A stretch of 64,000 nucleotides of DNA, from NCBI GenBank assembly GCA_963932465.1, contig OZ010792.1, positions 187,397,377-187,461,376 of the forward strand, in the 5' to 3' direction. The notes beneath the pieces are model-generated. The model made no database searches, was not told where the DNA came from, and saw only the letters and a list, made by a program, of their open reading frames with translations. Made by a program: the position numbers and the translations under genes. Positions within the stretch are counted from its first letter, which is position 1; every line of letters begins with the position of its first letter. Shown piece after piece: positions 35,640 through 46,268 of the stretch. The DNA is from Maratus speciosus. Taxonomy: Eukaryota > Arthropoda > Arachnida > Araneae > Salticidae.

Positions 35640-36331
35640 GAAATGACTTGGGGGGCGAAGCTCGAGCCCAGCGCCTGCTTAAATCCATAAGAGTCTAGGT
35701 CAGGTGTTATCTTTTTTAGAGTCGAGCCGTGCCCTGATCTTACCTTTTTCTGCAGATTCGGGTCGGTCCAGATTTCTTTTTCTTCCAAGTCAAGCCTGAC
35801 TTGGACTTCATTTTTCCTAGAGGTCTGCACTGGCCAAAATGTCCAGATTGCGGCTCGGCCCAGAGTAAAATCTAAACAATTCGGTCCATGTCAGATGGTA
35901 TGATAAGCATTATTGGCCCGACCGTGATACGTGCACTCCTCTAAATTCTTCCCCCAGGTACAAGTTGGTCTGGTATCTTACTTATTTATTATCCGTAAAA
36001 ATTATACTTATGTTGTACATTTGTTTAGCGAAATCGTTAGAAATTTAAATTATGATTTTCTTTTATCATCCGTTTCTTTCATTCTAAATTTACATAATTG
36101 CCTAAATAGTCATTAATATAATTGTTTTTTCTGTATTCATGAATTTCCAACATAATCAGAAAATAAAATAGGAGCATAAGTAAGTGTGCTTTTTGAATAA
36201 TTTGAAATGCAAAATACAGGCTGGACTGATGTCGATTTTTTAGCTTTTATGACGGGTTGAGCCAATAATTATTTTTGTGTGGGTTAGACCTGGGCTGGGG
36301 CCTGGAAATTTCAGTCCGGGTAAATCTCTAA
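35640..36331. mobile_element. hAT remnant related to the 30863-31801 element
   Basis: TAGAGGTCTGCACTGGCC at 35818 and the inward right end TAGAGATTTACCCGGACTG at 36331 match the end type of the 30863 element. The preceding 35640-35817 tract, GC-rich with GTCGAGCC/GGGTCGG-type motifs, looks like a further fragment of the same family. No clean target duplication was found. Confidence 0.55.
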
Positions 36332-36583
36332 ATGATACATCGAAGTCAGCTTTAATTTTTTGTAAATGCTTCTTTCAGCCATCATCCCATAGCTACTGAA
36401 TATGCCTGTTGTCCTAAAATGGACTGACTTATTTTAAATTTCAATAACTTTCAAATGGTGGCAGCTATTAAAAAAGTACTTGCAGGAGGGTTATGTAAGA
36501 TGTCAGGAGCAGGGGTGATTCTGTTCTGAATTTTCCGAAAATTTCTACTATTTAACTGTGCATCCTGCAATTTCCACGGCCAA

Positions 36584-36995
36584 AGTAGAAGTAGCAAAAT
36601 TTGCGCAATCTGCAATTTCTGCAGCAAATCTTTTTTTTTTATGACCAAATTAATTTTTTTTAACTCTTTCACAAAGATTGTGGACATATTTTAACTGTAA
36701 AATATATGCAGATTTGAAATATGTAATAAAATAAATGTGCAATTTTTGAGCCTATTTTGATAAAAGAAAGAAAAAAAAAGAATTACGCAGCGAGATGATT
36801 AAGACACTCGGTTCCGAAAATTAAAAAAATTCATCAATCTGAAAATTCGGACATAAAAATAATCATGAATTTTGACAAATGGATGCCATAAAAAATCTAT
36901 TTCGTCAATCATTCGGAAAATAACTTTTTTGCCAAAGGATAGCAGAAAAATGCGAATTTGAACAAAGGGACATGGAAAAATGCAAATTTGGTGAC
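36584..36995 (+). repeat. Direct duplication inside shell B, copy 1
   Basis: About 410 bp closely matching 38396-38832, 1.81 kb downstream. It starts GTAGAAGTAGCAAAATTTRC and ends in the minisatellite at GGGCCACGG. It contains TTTGAAATATGTAATAAAAT and the GCAGYGAGATGRTTAAGACA stretch. Its last ~150 bp are minisatellite units. The small frames across it are not genes. Confidence 0.85.
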
Positions 36996-38395
36996 AGGGC
37001 CACGGTCTTTTGATTCTGGTTCAATATTTAAAAATATAATCGATAACGCCTGGTTTGACCGTATCTTAAATATTTCCACCTCAGAGACAATTGTCTTATC
37101 CAAATTCAAGGTCAGAGCTTTTTCACTTTTCTCAACAATACTCCAGAGATTCTTTTCCAGCAGAAGGTGTTTAATTTTGATAATTTGTTGCGTTTAATTT
37201 TGAAATACTTGGACCAGCCATTTTTCAATTTTTAAAAACTATTGCTAAAAGAAATTTAAAATCTTTTTGAGGTTAAAATAGGTATCATGCTTCTCATTTC
37301 AGAACTTTAATTTAGCTGCCCCCTCATCTTTTCTATCACAACAACTCTGATTTAAATTTTTCAATTTTTGCTTTTGTCTTACAAGTTCCTCGAACTCCGG
37401 TTACGAGCCATTATTGCCCATAACCAAATGTACAGGTAAAACCCGCCTAATACTTCTTAAATAAGCAGAGTCTTAAAGATAATACTTAAATATAGCACAG
37501 TGAGAGCTTGGCTGAAAATACATGACTTGTAACTCAGAGTGAATTATGAGAAAGAACTAAATGAAATGTGGGTGAGCAGCATAAAGATAAAAACTGTACT
37601 GAAGAAAGATAAAAGTCATAAGTTCTGGCAAAGTCGAGCTTCTTTATTTAAAGATAATGATCAGATACTTGGACTAAGCTTAAGTACAAATGTAGGTACT
37701 AATAACATATTTTCTTAAAAACAGATGAGTTAAAAATGACGTTAAAACAACATAATTGAAAATGACTAGATAAATAAACACATACCAAATCTATTTTTGT
37801 GCAAAGCTGTTATCAGACGTGACTAATCTCATATGCATCACTGATAAAATTAAACATAATAACTTCAAGAAAAACGAAAAAGCAATAACTTATTTAATTA
37901 GCGTAAAATGCTACATCCCCAATAATGCACATCATTATCGATTGCTTGAGACATCAAACAAGCTTAAATCAGACGTGTGTCTGTGCTTGAATGAACTCCG
38001 ACCGCGGTATATATACCATCCGATCGAAGACATGTGCTGAGGAAACGCCTATTTGCTAGAATGTTCCCGGACGTGATGTGAACACAAACTTGAACTTTTA
38101 AAGTAAATTAAACTTAAAATAAACTTATTATAAAGCAAAACCTGGACAATAAACTGTTAAAGGGGTAAATTAACCATTATCTATAATAACGAAAGTGCTT
38201 TTAATAAAAGAAAAAGTTGCATTTACTATTGTATGAAATGTAAACAAAGTAAAACGATTTTTCAACTAAAGATAAAAATAAACTCAACTATGAGGATGAA
38301 TGAATGTGAATGAATGAATGAATGAATAAATATATGAGTATATGAGTGGGGTTTTTGAGCAATGAGACCAAATAACCAGTATAAATTTCTATCAA
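36996..38395. other. 1.4-kb core of shell B between the duplicated segments, unidentified
   Basis: This segment separates the two direct copies. It contains a 73-codon frame (37819-38040) and a palindromic GGTATATATACC at about 38008. A GAATGAATGAATGAAT microsatellite lies near 38305-38330. I recognise no domain, LTR end, primer-binding site or inverted end, so I cannot say whether it is an insertion or part of a duplicated unit. Confidence 0.4.
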
Positions 38396-38832
38396 GTAGA
38401 AGTAGCAAAATTTACGCAATCTGCAATTTCTGCAGCAAATCTTTTTTTTTTTTTTTTTATGACCAAATTAATTTTTTTTAAACTCTTTCACAAAGATTGT
38501 GGACATATTTTAACTGTAAAATATATGCAGATTTGAAATATGTAATAAAATAAATGTGCAATTTTTGAACCTATTTTGATAAAAGAAAGAAAAAAAAAAA
38601 GAATTACGCAGTGAGATGGTTAAGACATTCGGTTCCGAAAATTAAAAAAAATTCATCAATCCGAAAATTCGGACATAAAAATAATCGCGAATTTTGACAA
38701 ATGGACGCCATAAAAAATCTATTTCGTCAATCGTTCGGAAAATAACTTTTTTGCCAAAGGATAGCAGAAAAATTCAAATTTGAACAAATGGACGCGGAAA
38801 AAATGCAAATTTGGTGAACGGGCCACGGGAAA
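38396..38832 (+). repeat. Direct duplication inside shell B, copy 2
   Basis: Partner of 36584-36995, differing by scattered substitutions and homopolymer length (a longer T run at 38442-38459). It runs directly into the main minisatellite block. Confidence 0.85.
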
Positions 38833-39375
38833 AACACTAAATTCTTCAAATGATCACGGAAAAGGCGAATTTCGTCAAAGGGCAGCGAAAAAAACTCAAA
38901 TTTTGTCAAAAGATCGTGGAGAAAATGCAAATTTTGTCAAATAGCCGCGAAAAAACGCGAATTTCGTCAAAGGGTTGAGAAAAAAATGCAAATTTTATCA
39001 AAGAAATGCGAATTTCGATGAAAGATCGAGAAAGAAACACAAAATTCGTCAAAGGATCGCAAAAAAAACTCATATTTCGTCAAAGGATCGCAGAGAAAAT
39101 GCGAATTTCTTCTAAGAATCGGGGAAAAAAGCAAATTTCATCAAAAAATACCTTAAAAACGTGACGTTTGTCAAAGGATCGCTGAAAGAATACAAATTTT
39201 ATCAAAGGGCTGCAAAATTACACTAATTTTGTCAAAAAGTTGTGGAAGAAATGCATATTTCATCAAATGATCGTCGAAAAAATGCGAATTTCGTCAAAGA
39301 CTTGTGGAAAAAACACAAATTTCGACAAAGAGTCGTGGAAAAAATGCAAATTTCATCACAGAGTCCTGGAAAAAG
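38690..39375 (+). repeat. ~30-bp minisatellite, main array in shell B
   Basis: Tandem units with the core GCGAATTTCGTCAAAGGATC followed by a G/A-rich spacer, about 22 units. Best preserved around 38935-39160. A short block of the same unit also lies at 36830-36990. The overlapping frames at 39240-39443 and the minus frame at 38727-38930 repeat a roughly ten-residue motif only because the unit length is a multiple of three. Confidence 0.88.
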
Positions 39376-39958
39376 TACAGAAAACAACACACATAGATAC
39401 ATCTATGTTTCTTATTATAGGTACAATTTTTAATCTGAAATAATATACTGAACTAACTTTTGAAGAAAACGGGTTAACCTAAACCGAGTTTGTAGGCATC
39501 CACACTCAGCCTGAAATCGACCCGAATCGAAAACAGCTAATCCAACACCTACAACAAAAATAATTAGTGGCAGAAGGGAATCCCCACCCGCCCTCTCTGC
39601 TGTAACCTTTCAGGAAATTTTCTTTGAATTTCAGAATTTTTTTAAACTCAGAATCACGCTTGATCAGGAGTTTTTATTTTACTGTGATTCTTGCTTTTAG
39701 TTAAAAATAGCAGCGATAGATGGCGCTGCAAAATCACTAAATCGGTGCCCAGAGGAGGAAAGCCATAAATCGGGCCTCAATTTAACGGCTTCTGTTTGGA
39801 GCGACATCTGTCGCTGCTATTGTAAAGTAAAATAAAGAATCACAGTAAAAAACATCCTGACAACTTATATAACTCTCCTGCAAGATTTTTTTTAATCGCT
39901 GTCACAATTTTTAAGTTAAAGAATTTTAAAATCAGAGAGTCCATTTTAGGACATCCGG

Positions 39959-40129
39959 TATATTTTTTAATAAGTTTCAAAGCATTTTTTACTGAATTAC
40001 AACTTATCTTAGATATAAAGAGACAAGCAGTCTTATACCAAATTAGTATTTTTTACATAATCCTGAAGGTTAAAAACTAAATAATTATTTGGGAGTGTCC
40101 ATTAAGGAGCTTTTACTGTATATAGGTTT
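39959..40129. other. AT-rich spacer
   Basis: Nothing recognised. Confidence 0.4.
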
Positions 40130-40410
40130 TATCAAAAATCGGGTCAACCCGAACCCTTCTTGCAAGAGTGAAAACCCTTGCCCTAAACTGACCTAAAACC
40201 AAAATAATGTATGTCAACCTGACCCAAACCTAACGCGCTAGGTGCAGCTAAAAAGTAGAAGTCAACCCGACCCACAGCAGAAAATTAGAAGTCAACCGGA
40301 CCCAAACCCAATCCGCAGTAAAAAGTAGAAGTCAACCGGACCCAAACGCAACCCACAACAAAAACGTAAGTAAACCGACCCGCAGTGGAAAAAATTAGCC
40401 CGACCTGCGC
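40130..40410 (+). repeat. Degenerate ~37-40-bp tandem repeat with GACCC motifs
   Basis: Units resembling GTCAACCCGACCCAAACC plus an AGCAGAAAATTAGAA-type spacer recur about six times. A related stray patch occurs at 39470-39555. The GACCCG motifs resemble those in the ends of the GC-rich hAT family at 30863 and 35640, so this may be a relic of that family. From 40411 to 41074 I see only AT-rich DNA with one C-rich run at 40444-40461. Confidence 0.6.
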
Positions 40411-41207
40411 ATCAGATTGGAGTCTCCAAATTTTTATTATTCACCCCCCCTCCCTCCCCCCTTGAGGACTCTCCAGATCCACCCTTGTTTAATTGTTGCC
40501 TGAAAGAAATAGCATATCGAGAGCTAACAAAATGCTGTTTGTGATTTTGATTGAATATTGACCGATTTGATATCGCACGTTTGACTGTCATTGTATGGTA
40601 GTGTTGTTTTAAACTTTTTTTTTTCATTTATCTCATTACAAAAGTAAACAGAAATTATAACTTGATTTTTTTTCACTAATTCCAATTAATGTAATTACTT
40701 AGCTATCAATTTGTACGTTTTTTTGACACCACTAAAATTTAGTAGAAATTTTTGTCTTGTTTCATATAAAATTCACTATTAAATTTTAGTAGTAAGAAAA
40801 ATCTGTATAAGTTGGCAGCTATGTAATTAGTAAGTGTTTTTAATTTTCTACTGTTTGTTATTGTTTAATAGCGTTAGCTTACATAGAAAATTGAATGAGT
40901 TAAACAATTCAATCGTTTAAGGAGAGTACACGACATTTCAGCCCCTTGCCATTTTGCTGCCCACCACCAATTTTGTGTGATTGAACAATTTTACATGGGA
41001 CATATTTTTTTCTTTTATTTCTTTTTTTAAAGAGAATTGAAGTTTTAAGTTTTTTAATTTATTATTATTATTCGCAGGGGTCTGTCCAGACTTTTCTCTC
41101 AGGGTCCTGTTTTTGTGAAAAATTTAGTCCTAATTTTGTGAATTTGAAATAAACATTATACTCAGGTTCTTTTTTATATATTTTTAAGAAGACATATGTA
41201 TGTAAAA

Positions 41208-41764
41208 TGATGGACATAAATCAAACTAAATAACTGTGCTAAAGATAATTTCTTCAGTTACATAAATAATACATCATTTCAACTCAGCCATAAATCTCTT
41301 CAAATGTATTTAACCTTGAAAATCCTTTGATAAAGATAATGACTTGTTGAGTGACTGCATTAAGACTCATAGACTACAAACTGATTTATTATTATTATTA
41401 TTATGATATTAATATTACAATTATTATTACTGATTTATTATCTTATGATGTAAAAATTTTTCATTCTGAAAATGTAGTTATTCCAGAGAAGAGGGATGAA
41501 AAATGCTCTCTCTTTTTTACAATTTAAACAATGTGAATTAAATAGCTTAAAGTGTTACCACTGCTTATTCATTTGATATAATAGTCTACAATTTCTTTTG
41601 TCAAAGGAGGTTATAAAGAGTGGTTGATTAAAAATATGACAACTAACACACATTGGATTACACAAAGTGTGGATTTACACTGAAATAGATAAGTATCCTG
41701 AAGAACAGGTAAGTCCCAATTTTATATAACTTACTCACGCCTTTTTTTATTGGGATTCAAATCC
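41208..41764 (+). repeat. 5' LTR of the copia element
   Basis: It starts TGATGGACATAAATCAAACT and matches the 3' LTR to the base at AAATCC. It contains an (ATT)n stretch near 41387-41405 and ends near TTGGGATTCAAATCC. A canonical CA end is not at the shared boundary. The primer-binding site just downstream (CATCAAGATTATGATTACTG) could not be matched to a tRNA. Confidence 0.9.
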
Positions 41765-41929
41765 CATCAAGATTATGATTACTGATCACTGAATAAAAAT
41801 AAATAAATTAAATAGCCTCCACTGAAATCGGAAATATCAGATATTTGATAAATAAACTTTTAAACTTTCAAGAAGAAAAGTTGGAAGAAATTTTTTACGT
41901 TAACACATAAGTAATCAAAAGTTAAGAAA

Positions 41930-42709
41930 ATGGCAGCTTCTAAAGATAATTTAGCAATTGAAAAACTCACAGCTACGAACTATTCGATTTGGAAATTTAA
42001 GGCCGAAATGATGTTAACTAAAGAAGACTTATTTCATGTTATTACGGAAGAACTGCCTAATCCAATTACGGACGCTTGGTCCAAAAGTGATAAGAAAGCC
42101 CGTGCACTAATTAATCTAACAATTGATGATAGTCAGATCACTCATGTTAAAAATTTACAGACAGCCAGACAAACTTGGCAAGCTTTGCGTGAAATCCATG
42201 AGCGACATAATTTGTCTAGCAAACTTTATCTATTAAGAAAACTTTATGGGATTAAATTAGCGGAAGGTGGCAACGTTGTTAACCGTATTACAAAAATAAT
42301 GGAATTAGTAGATAAGTTAGTGGCCATAGGAGAAGTTATAAATGATAACCACATTTCTGCACTGTTATTATGCTCCCTACTCCAATCTTATGATACTCTT
42401 ATTACTGCCCTTGAATCGAGAGAAGAAAATCAACTTACACCATCATTTATTAAGTCTAAACTTATTGACGAATATAACCGACGATATGATAATGATGAGA
42501 GAACAGAAAATCCTGCCAGAGCATTTAAAGCACAGAAAAATTACAAAAACAAAACAAGTAATAAATACTGCTCAAATTGTCGGATGAGAAACCATTGTAC
42601 ACAGGAATGTTGCCATAACAAAGCCAAAACACATAATACACCACAAAATCAACACATTAGACCAAACAAAAAAACATTACTCTACATCACTAGTTTTTCA
42701 AAAGAGTGA
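41930..42709 (+). CDS. copia Gag (nucleocapsid precursor), 259 codons
   Basis: This is the Gag of a Ty1/copia element, which would assemble cytoplasmic virus-like particles around the element RNA. Residues 1-200 resemble the copia Gag core: N-terminal EKLTATNYSIWKFKAEMMLT, then the ARQTWQALREIHE block and the ALLLCSLLQSYDTLITALES block. A CX2CX4HX4C zinc knuckle follows at about residues 213-226 (CSNCRMRNHCTQEC). The start ATG lies 165 bp after the 5' LTR. The frame stops at 42709. The pol frame is +1 relative to it, and pol-like reading extends back to an A7 run at 42668-42674, so the original polyprotein was probably continuous and a one-base change in this run split it. Regulated frameshifting cannot be excluded but is unusual for copia elements. 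Confidence 0.9.
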   Translation: MAASKDNLAIEKLTATNYSIWKFKAEMMLTKEDLFHVITEELPNPITDAWSKSDKKARALINLTIDDSQITHVKNLQTARQTWQALREIHERHNLSSKLYLLRKLYGIKLAEGGNVVNRITKIMELVDKLVAIGEVINDNHISALLLCSLLQSYDTLITALESREENQLTPSFIKSKLIDEYNRRYDNDERTENPARAFKAQKNYKNKTSNKYCSNCRMRNHCTQECCHNKAKTHNTPQNQHIRPNKKTLLYITSFSKE

Positions 42710-42827
42710 AAACAATTTTAGAAGTGAACAAACACTGGAATCAAACCATAGGTACAGTCACACTGAAAATGAAAACAATACATGGAGGGCGAGCGAAAAT
42801 AAAAATTATTCCTTTATAACGCAAGGA

Positions 42828-45431
42828 ATGGAAAACAAAACATTTATAGTAGACAGTGGCAGCTCAAGCCATACTGTGTGTTCAGAATCAATGTTTACAG
42901 AAATAAAATCACGCGAAAAAACAAATGTAACCATCGCAAATGGAAAAAAACTTATCAGTTACGGGTCAGGTGACGTAAATATAAACACGCGAACATCAGA
43001 CAACAAAGTTCATGAAATAACACTTAAAGATGTATTACTAGTACCTGAAATCGAAACAAATTTATTATCGGTTAGCAAAGCGACGCAAAATGGATGTGAA
43101 ATTATATTCAGAAATGAAAGATGTATGTTCAAACTTAACGGAGAAATATGTTTAGAAGCGAGGAAAGTAAATAACCTATACGAAGTTCAGTTGGCAATCG
43201 AAAACTATGCAAATGTAGCACAAAGCTGCAACAACAAAAATTGCCTAGAATTATGGCATCGTAGATTAGGACATAGAAATCTATCATCAATTAAAGAAAT
43301 TACGCAAAAGGAATTAGCTAGAGGAATCCAAATAAACAACTGCAAGCATAACATAGATTGCGAGCCGTACATTAAGGCAAAATTAACTGATGAACCCTAT
43401 CCAAAAATTGCAGAGTATAGAGCAACTAAAAGACTTCAGCTCATTCACTCCGATGTATGCGGATCTTTTCAAATACCGACAATAGGGGGGAAATCATACT
43501 TTTTGACTTTTATTGATGACTACTCACGATTTACGATCATATACCTATTGTCTAGAAAAAGTGAAGTTTACGAAAACAAAGAATTCATCGCGTTAATTAG
43601 CAACAAATTTGGAGAAAAACCGAAAGCAATTAGAACAGATAACGGAGGGGAATTCACATCAGATGAAATAGAAAATTACCTCAGGGCTAATGGGATAAAA
43701 CATCAACACACAGTCCCATATTGCGCAAGCCAGAACGGTGTGGCAGAGAGGAAAAATAGATCGTTAGTTGAAATGGCTAGGACAATGTTAAGTGAATCAA
43801 ATTTACCATTAAAGTTCTGGGGGGAAGCAATTAGCACAGCAAATCATTTGCAAAACAGACTATTGACAAAAGCAAATGAAAAAACACCATACGAATTATG
43901 GACAAACAGACAGCCAAACTTAAGTTACGTTAGGGTATTTGGCTGCAAAGCCTTCGCATATATCAGTAAAGCCAGAAGACAAAAATTAGACGATAAAGCT
44001 ATAGAGGGAATTTTCGTCGGATATGATAATGAATCCAAAGGATACAGAATATATGTAGGAGGAAATGAAATGATCGCCAGAACCGTTAAATTTCTCGAAA
44101 ACAAATTTAAATATAGAAACGAGAAAGTAGAAAACAAACCAAAACAAGATGAAAATCGGGTTAATGAAAACTTTGTAGAAATAGAAATTTCAAATAGCAA
44201 TGAGGCACCATCCACGTCCAATCAACCAGTAGCAGAACCTAGACGATCAGAAAGAATTAATAAAGGTGTACCTCCTGATAGGTTAATATACATGGTTAAG
44301 AACGAAAACGCTACTGAACCAAAAAATTATGAGGAAATCGAAAACATGGAAAATTTTAAGGATAAACAAAATTGGATAGATGCAATGAAAAGCGAAATGA
44401 ACTCCCTTATGAAAAATAAAACTTGGTCAATTGTAGAACCTCCACCAAATAGGAGAATAATAGGTTGCAAATGGACCTACAAACTAAAACGCGACAACAC
44501 AGGAAAAATCCAAAAATATAAAGCACGTTTAGTTGCAAAAGGATATTCACAAAAATTCGGGGAGGATTATGATGAAACTTATGCACCAGTCATGTCATAT
44601 ACAACAATAAGAGCATTATTAATAGCAGCATTGCATCAAAATTTAAATGTAAAACATATTGATATTAACACCGCGTTCTTACACGGAGAGCTTGAGGAGG
44701 AGATATATATGTCACAACCAGAAGGTTTCGCTGAACCAAATGAGGAAAATAAAGTATGTAAGCTAAACAAAGCCATATACGGACTTAAACAAGCCGCGAG
44801 AGCGTGGCATAATAAAATTACAGAAACACTAAAAAAGATGAATTTCAGTCAGAGCAAATTTGACTCATGCCTTTTTACACGAAAAAGGGGCGATAACACA
44901 ACATACATAATAACATACGTAGACAACATTTTAATAGCCAGAAAAGACGAAATAATAGAAGAAGTAATCGCAAGCTTAAATAAAGAATACGAGCTAAAGA
45001 ATTTAGGTGACATCAGTAACTACCTATCTATGAACATTAAAAAAGTAAATAAAAGCTACATGATAAATCAAACTCAGAAAATAGAGGAATTAATCAATAA
45101 ATTTAATTTACAAGACGCAAAACCGTGTAGCACACCCATGGAAACAAATTACACACGCTTTAATGATGAGGATAACATTTTACCAAACAACACATATTAC
45201 AGACAAGCCATAGGAGCACTTCTATATCTAGCAACTATAAGCAGACCTGACATCTGTGCAGCAGTAAACATTCTTAGCAGAAGAAATGAATCACCAAGAA
45301 TGAAAGACTGGAATGCAGTAAAAAGAGTGATAAGATATTTAAAGACTACAAAAAATTATAGTCTAGTCCTAAGCGGAGAAAAGAAACCGATACTTGAAGT
45401 TTATGCAGATGCAGATTGGGAGGAGATGTAG
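42828..45431 (+). CDS. copia Pol: protease, integrase, reverse transcriptase (frame-broken in RNase H)
   Basis: Polyprotein of 867 codons from the first ATG; the frame is open further upstream to about 42675. Domains in order: aspartic protease (VDSGSSSH, Asp9); GAG-pre-integrase zinc region (H144-x4-H149, C178, with Tyr181 where the second Cys is expected); integrase core with Asp209, Asp271 and Glu307 (35 residues between the last two); RT from about residue 510, with Asp612 in HIDINTAFLHG and the active-site box at 697-700. That box reads YVDN instead of YVDD, so the second catalytic Asp is Asn. RNase H begins at YADADW (859-864) and the frame ends at 45431. The continuation is in the next frame from 45416, consistent with loss of one G in the run near 45418. 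As it stands the element cannot encode a working RT. Confidence 0.9.
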   Translation: MENKTFIVDSGSSSHTVCSESMFTEIKSREKTNVTIANGKKLISYGSGDVNINTRTSDNKVHEITLKDVLLVPEIETNLLSVSKATQNGCEIIFRNERCMFKLNGEICLEARKVNNLYEVQLAIENYANVAQSCNNKNCLELWHRRLGHRNLSSIKEITQKELARGIQINNCKHNIDCEPYIKAKLTDEPYPKIAEYRATKRLQLIHSDVCGSFQIPTIGGKSYFLTFIDDYSRFTIIYLLSRKSEVYENKEFIALISNKFGEKPKAIRTDNGGEFTSDEIENYLRANGIKHQHTVPYCASQNGVAERKNRSLVEMARTMLSESNLPLKFWGEAISTANHLQNRLLTKANEKTPYELWTNRQPNLSYVRVFGCKAFAYISKARRQKLDDKAIEGIFVGYDNESKGYRIYVGGNEMIARTVKFLENKFKYRNEKVENKPKQDENRVNENFVEIEISNSNEAPSTSNQPVAEPRRSERINKGVPPDRLIYMVKNENATEPKNYEEIENMENFKDKQNWIDAMKSEMNSLMKNKTWSIVEPPPNRRIIGCKWTYKLKRDNTGKIQKYKARLVAKGYSQKFGEDYDETYAPVMSYTTIRALLIAALHQNLNVKHIDINTAFLHGELEEEIYMSQPEGFAEPNEENKVCKLNKAIYGLKQAARAWHNKITETLKKMNFSQSKFDSCLFTRKRGDNTTYIITYVDNILIARKDEIIEEVIASLNKEYELKNLGDISNYLSMNIKKVNKSYMINQTQKIEELINKFNLQDAKPCSTPMETNYTRFNDEDNILPNNTYYRQAIGALLYLATISRPDICAAVNILSRRNESPRMKDWNAVKRVIRYLKTTKNYSLVLSGEKKPILEVYADADWEEM

Positions 45432-45704
45432 ATTCGCGAAAATCAACGAGTGGAAATCTATATCTGTTAGGGGGAAATCCCATACTATGGTCGACCAAGA
45501 AACAATCATGCATTGCATTATCATCGGCAGAGGCCGAGTATGTGTCAGCAGCAAATGCAGCAATTGAAATAAAGTGGCTAGTCAATCTACTGGAAGAATT
45601 AAACCTAAAGCAAACCTTACCTATAGACCTAAATGAAGACAACCAGTCCACGATCAAGATGATAGAATTAGAAAAGCACTCAAGTAAGACTAAACATATT
45701 GAAA
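45416..45704 (+). pseudogene. copia RNase H, middle part in shifted frame
   Basis: It opens with GGDVDSRKSTSGNLYLLGGN and contains ALSSAEAEYVSAANAAIEIK and LNEDNQSTIKM, the typical RNase H segments of copia elements. It stops being copia-like after KHSSKTKHIE at 45704, where the 1.74-kb insert begins. The 129-codon frame runs on into the insert to 45805, but that tail is not copia sequence. Confidence 0.88.
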
Positions 45705-46227
45705 CTAGTAAATCTGCAGATCAGGAGCCTCAACGTCATCTTTGCAAGTCATTGTTTTTTAACACTCATTGCATAATATGCAACTTCTTACAAATCGCTT
45801 TTTAAAGTTTTCAAATTACATAAATATTTATGAGCATACAAGATACTTCGTAAAGTTTCAGAAATTAAAAGTGTTAAACAAGTGGTTGTACATTGATGTT
45901 CTGAAATTCTGATGAGCTACTTATTCTGGTAATTTTTTTAAATCAAAAATTGCATTTCTTCAGGGGGGCTCTGCCCCCCTGAACCCCCCGTAGTCTATTT
46001 AAATTTACATTCGTAATTTTTTATTGATTGTGCGGATGGTTATAGTATTTCTTAGATTTTTTTTACGCTGTGATTTATAAGGATAAGCATAAGTTTTTTT
46101 TATAAATTAATAAAATTTAAATTTAAAATAAAATATTCATGTTAACCGTACACAGACAATAAATCTTGAAGTGACGCCAAAAATGTAACCCTAAAATCCG
46201 CTACATTCGGCACAACACAACGACGTG

Positions 46228-46268
<41 letters not shown>

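Larger units (their letters stand above)
36510..39662. mobile_element. Minisatellite-bearing hAT-like element (shell B), 3.15 kb
   Basis: The ends CAGGGGTGATTCTG and (right, inward) CAAGCGTGATTCTG are imperfect 14-bp inverted repeats. The flanks GTCAGGAG (36502-36509) and ATCAGGAG (39663-39670) are a 7-of-8 target duplication. The insertion splits a foldback whose uninterrupted relative exists at 24656-25108, so the boundaries are independently supported. It contains two minisatellite blocks, a ~420-bp direct duplication and a 1.4-kb unexplained core. No transposase is seen. Confidence 0.85.
36405..39958. mobile_element. Foldback MITE of the 24656 family, split by shell B
   Basis: The left half at 36405-36509 (CCTGTTGTCCTAAAATGGAC, then TTGCAGGAGGGTTATGTAAG) and the right half at 39663-39958 (TTTTACTGTGATTC, AGATGGCGCTG at 39718-39728, ending GTCCATTTTAGGACATCCGG) together match the intact foldback at 24656-25108. 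The junction falls where that copy reads ATAAGGTCAAAAGTTTTATT. The host is older and more mutated than the 24656 copy. Confidence 0.85.

Noticed and set aside
36584..38832. LTR pair of a small retrotransposon
   Set aside because: The repeated segments lack TG...CA ends, a primer-binding site and a polypurine tract, and they run into minisatellite; a duplication inside shell B is simpler.
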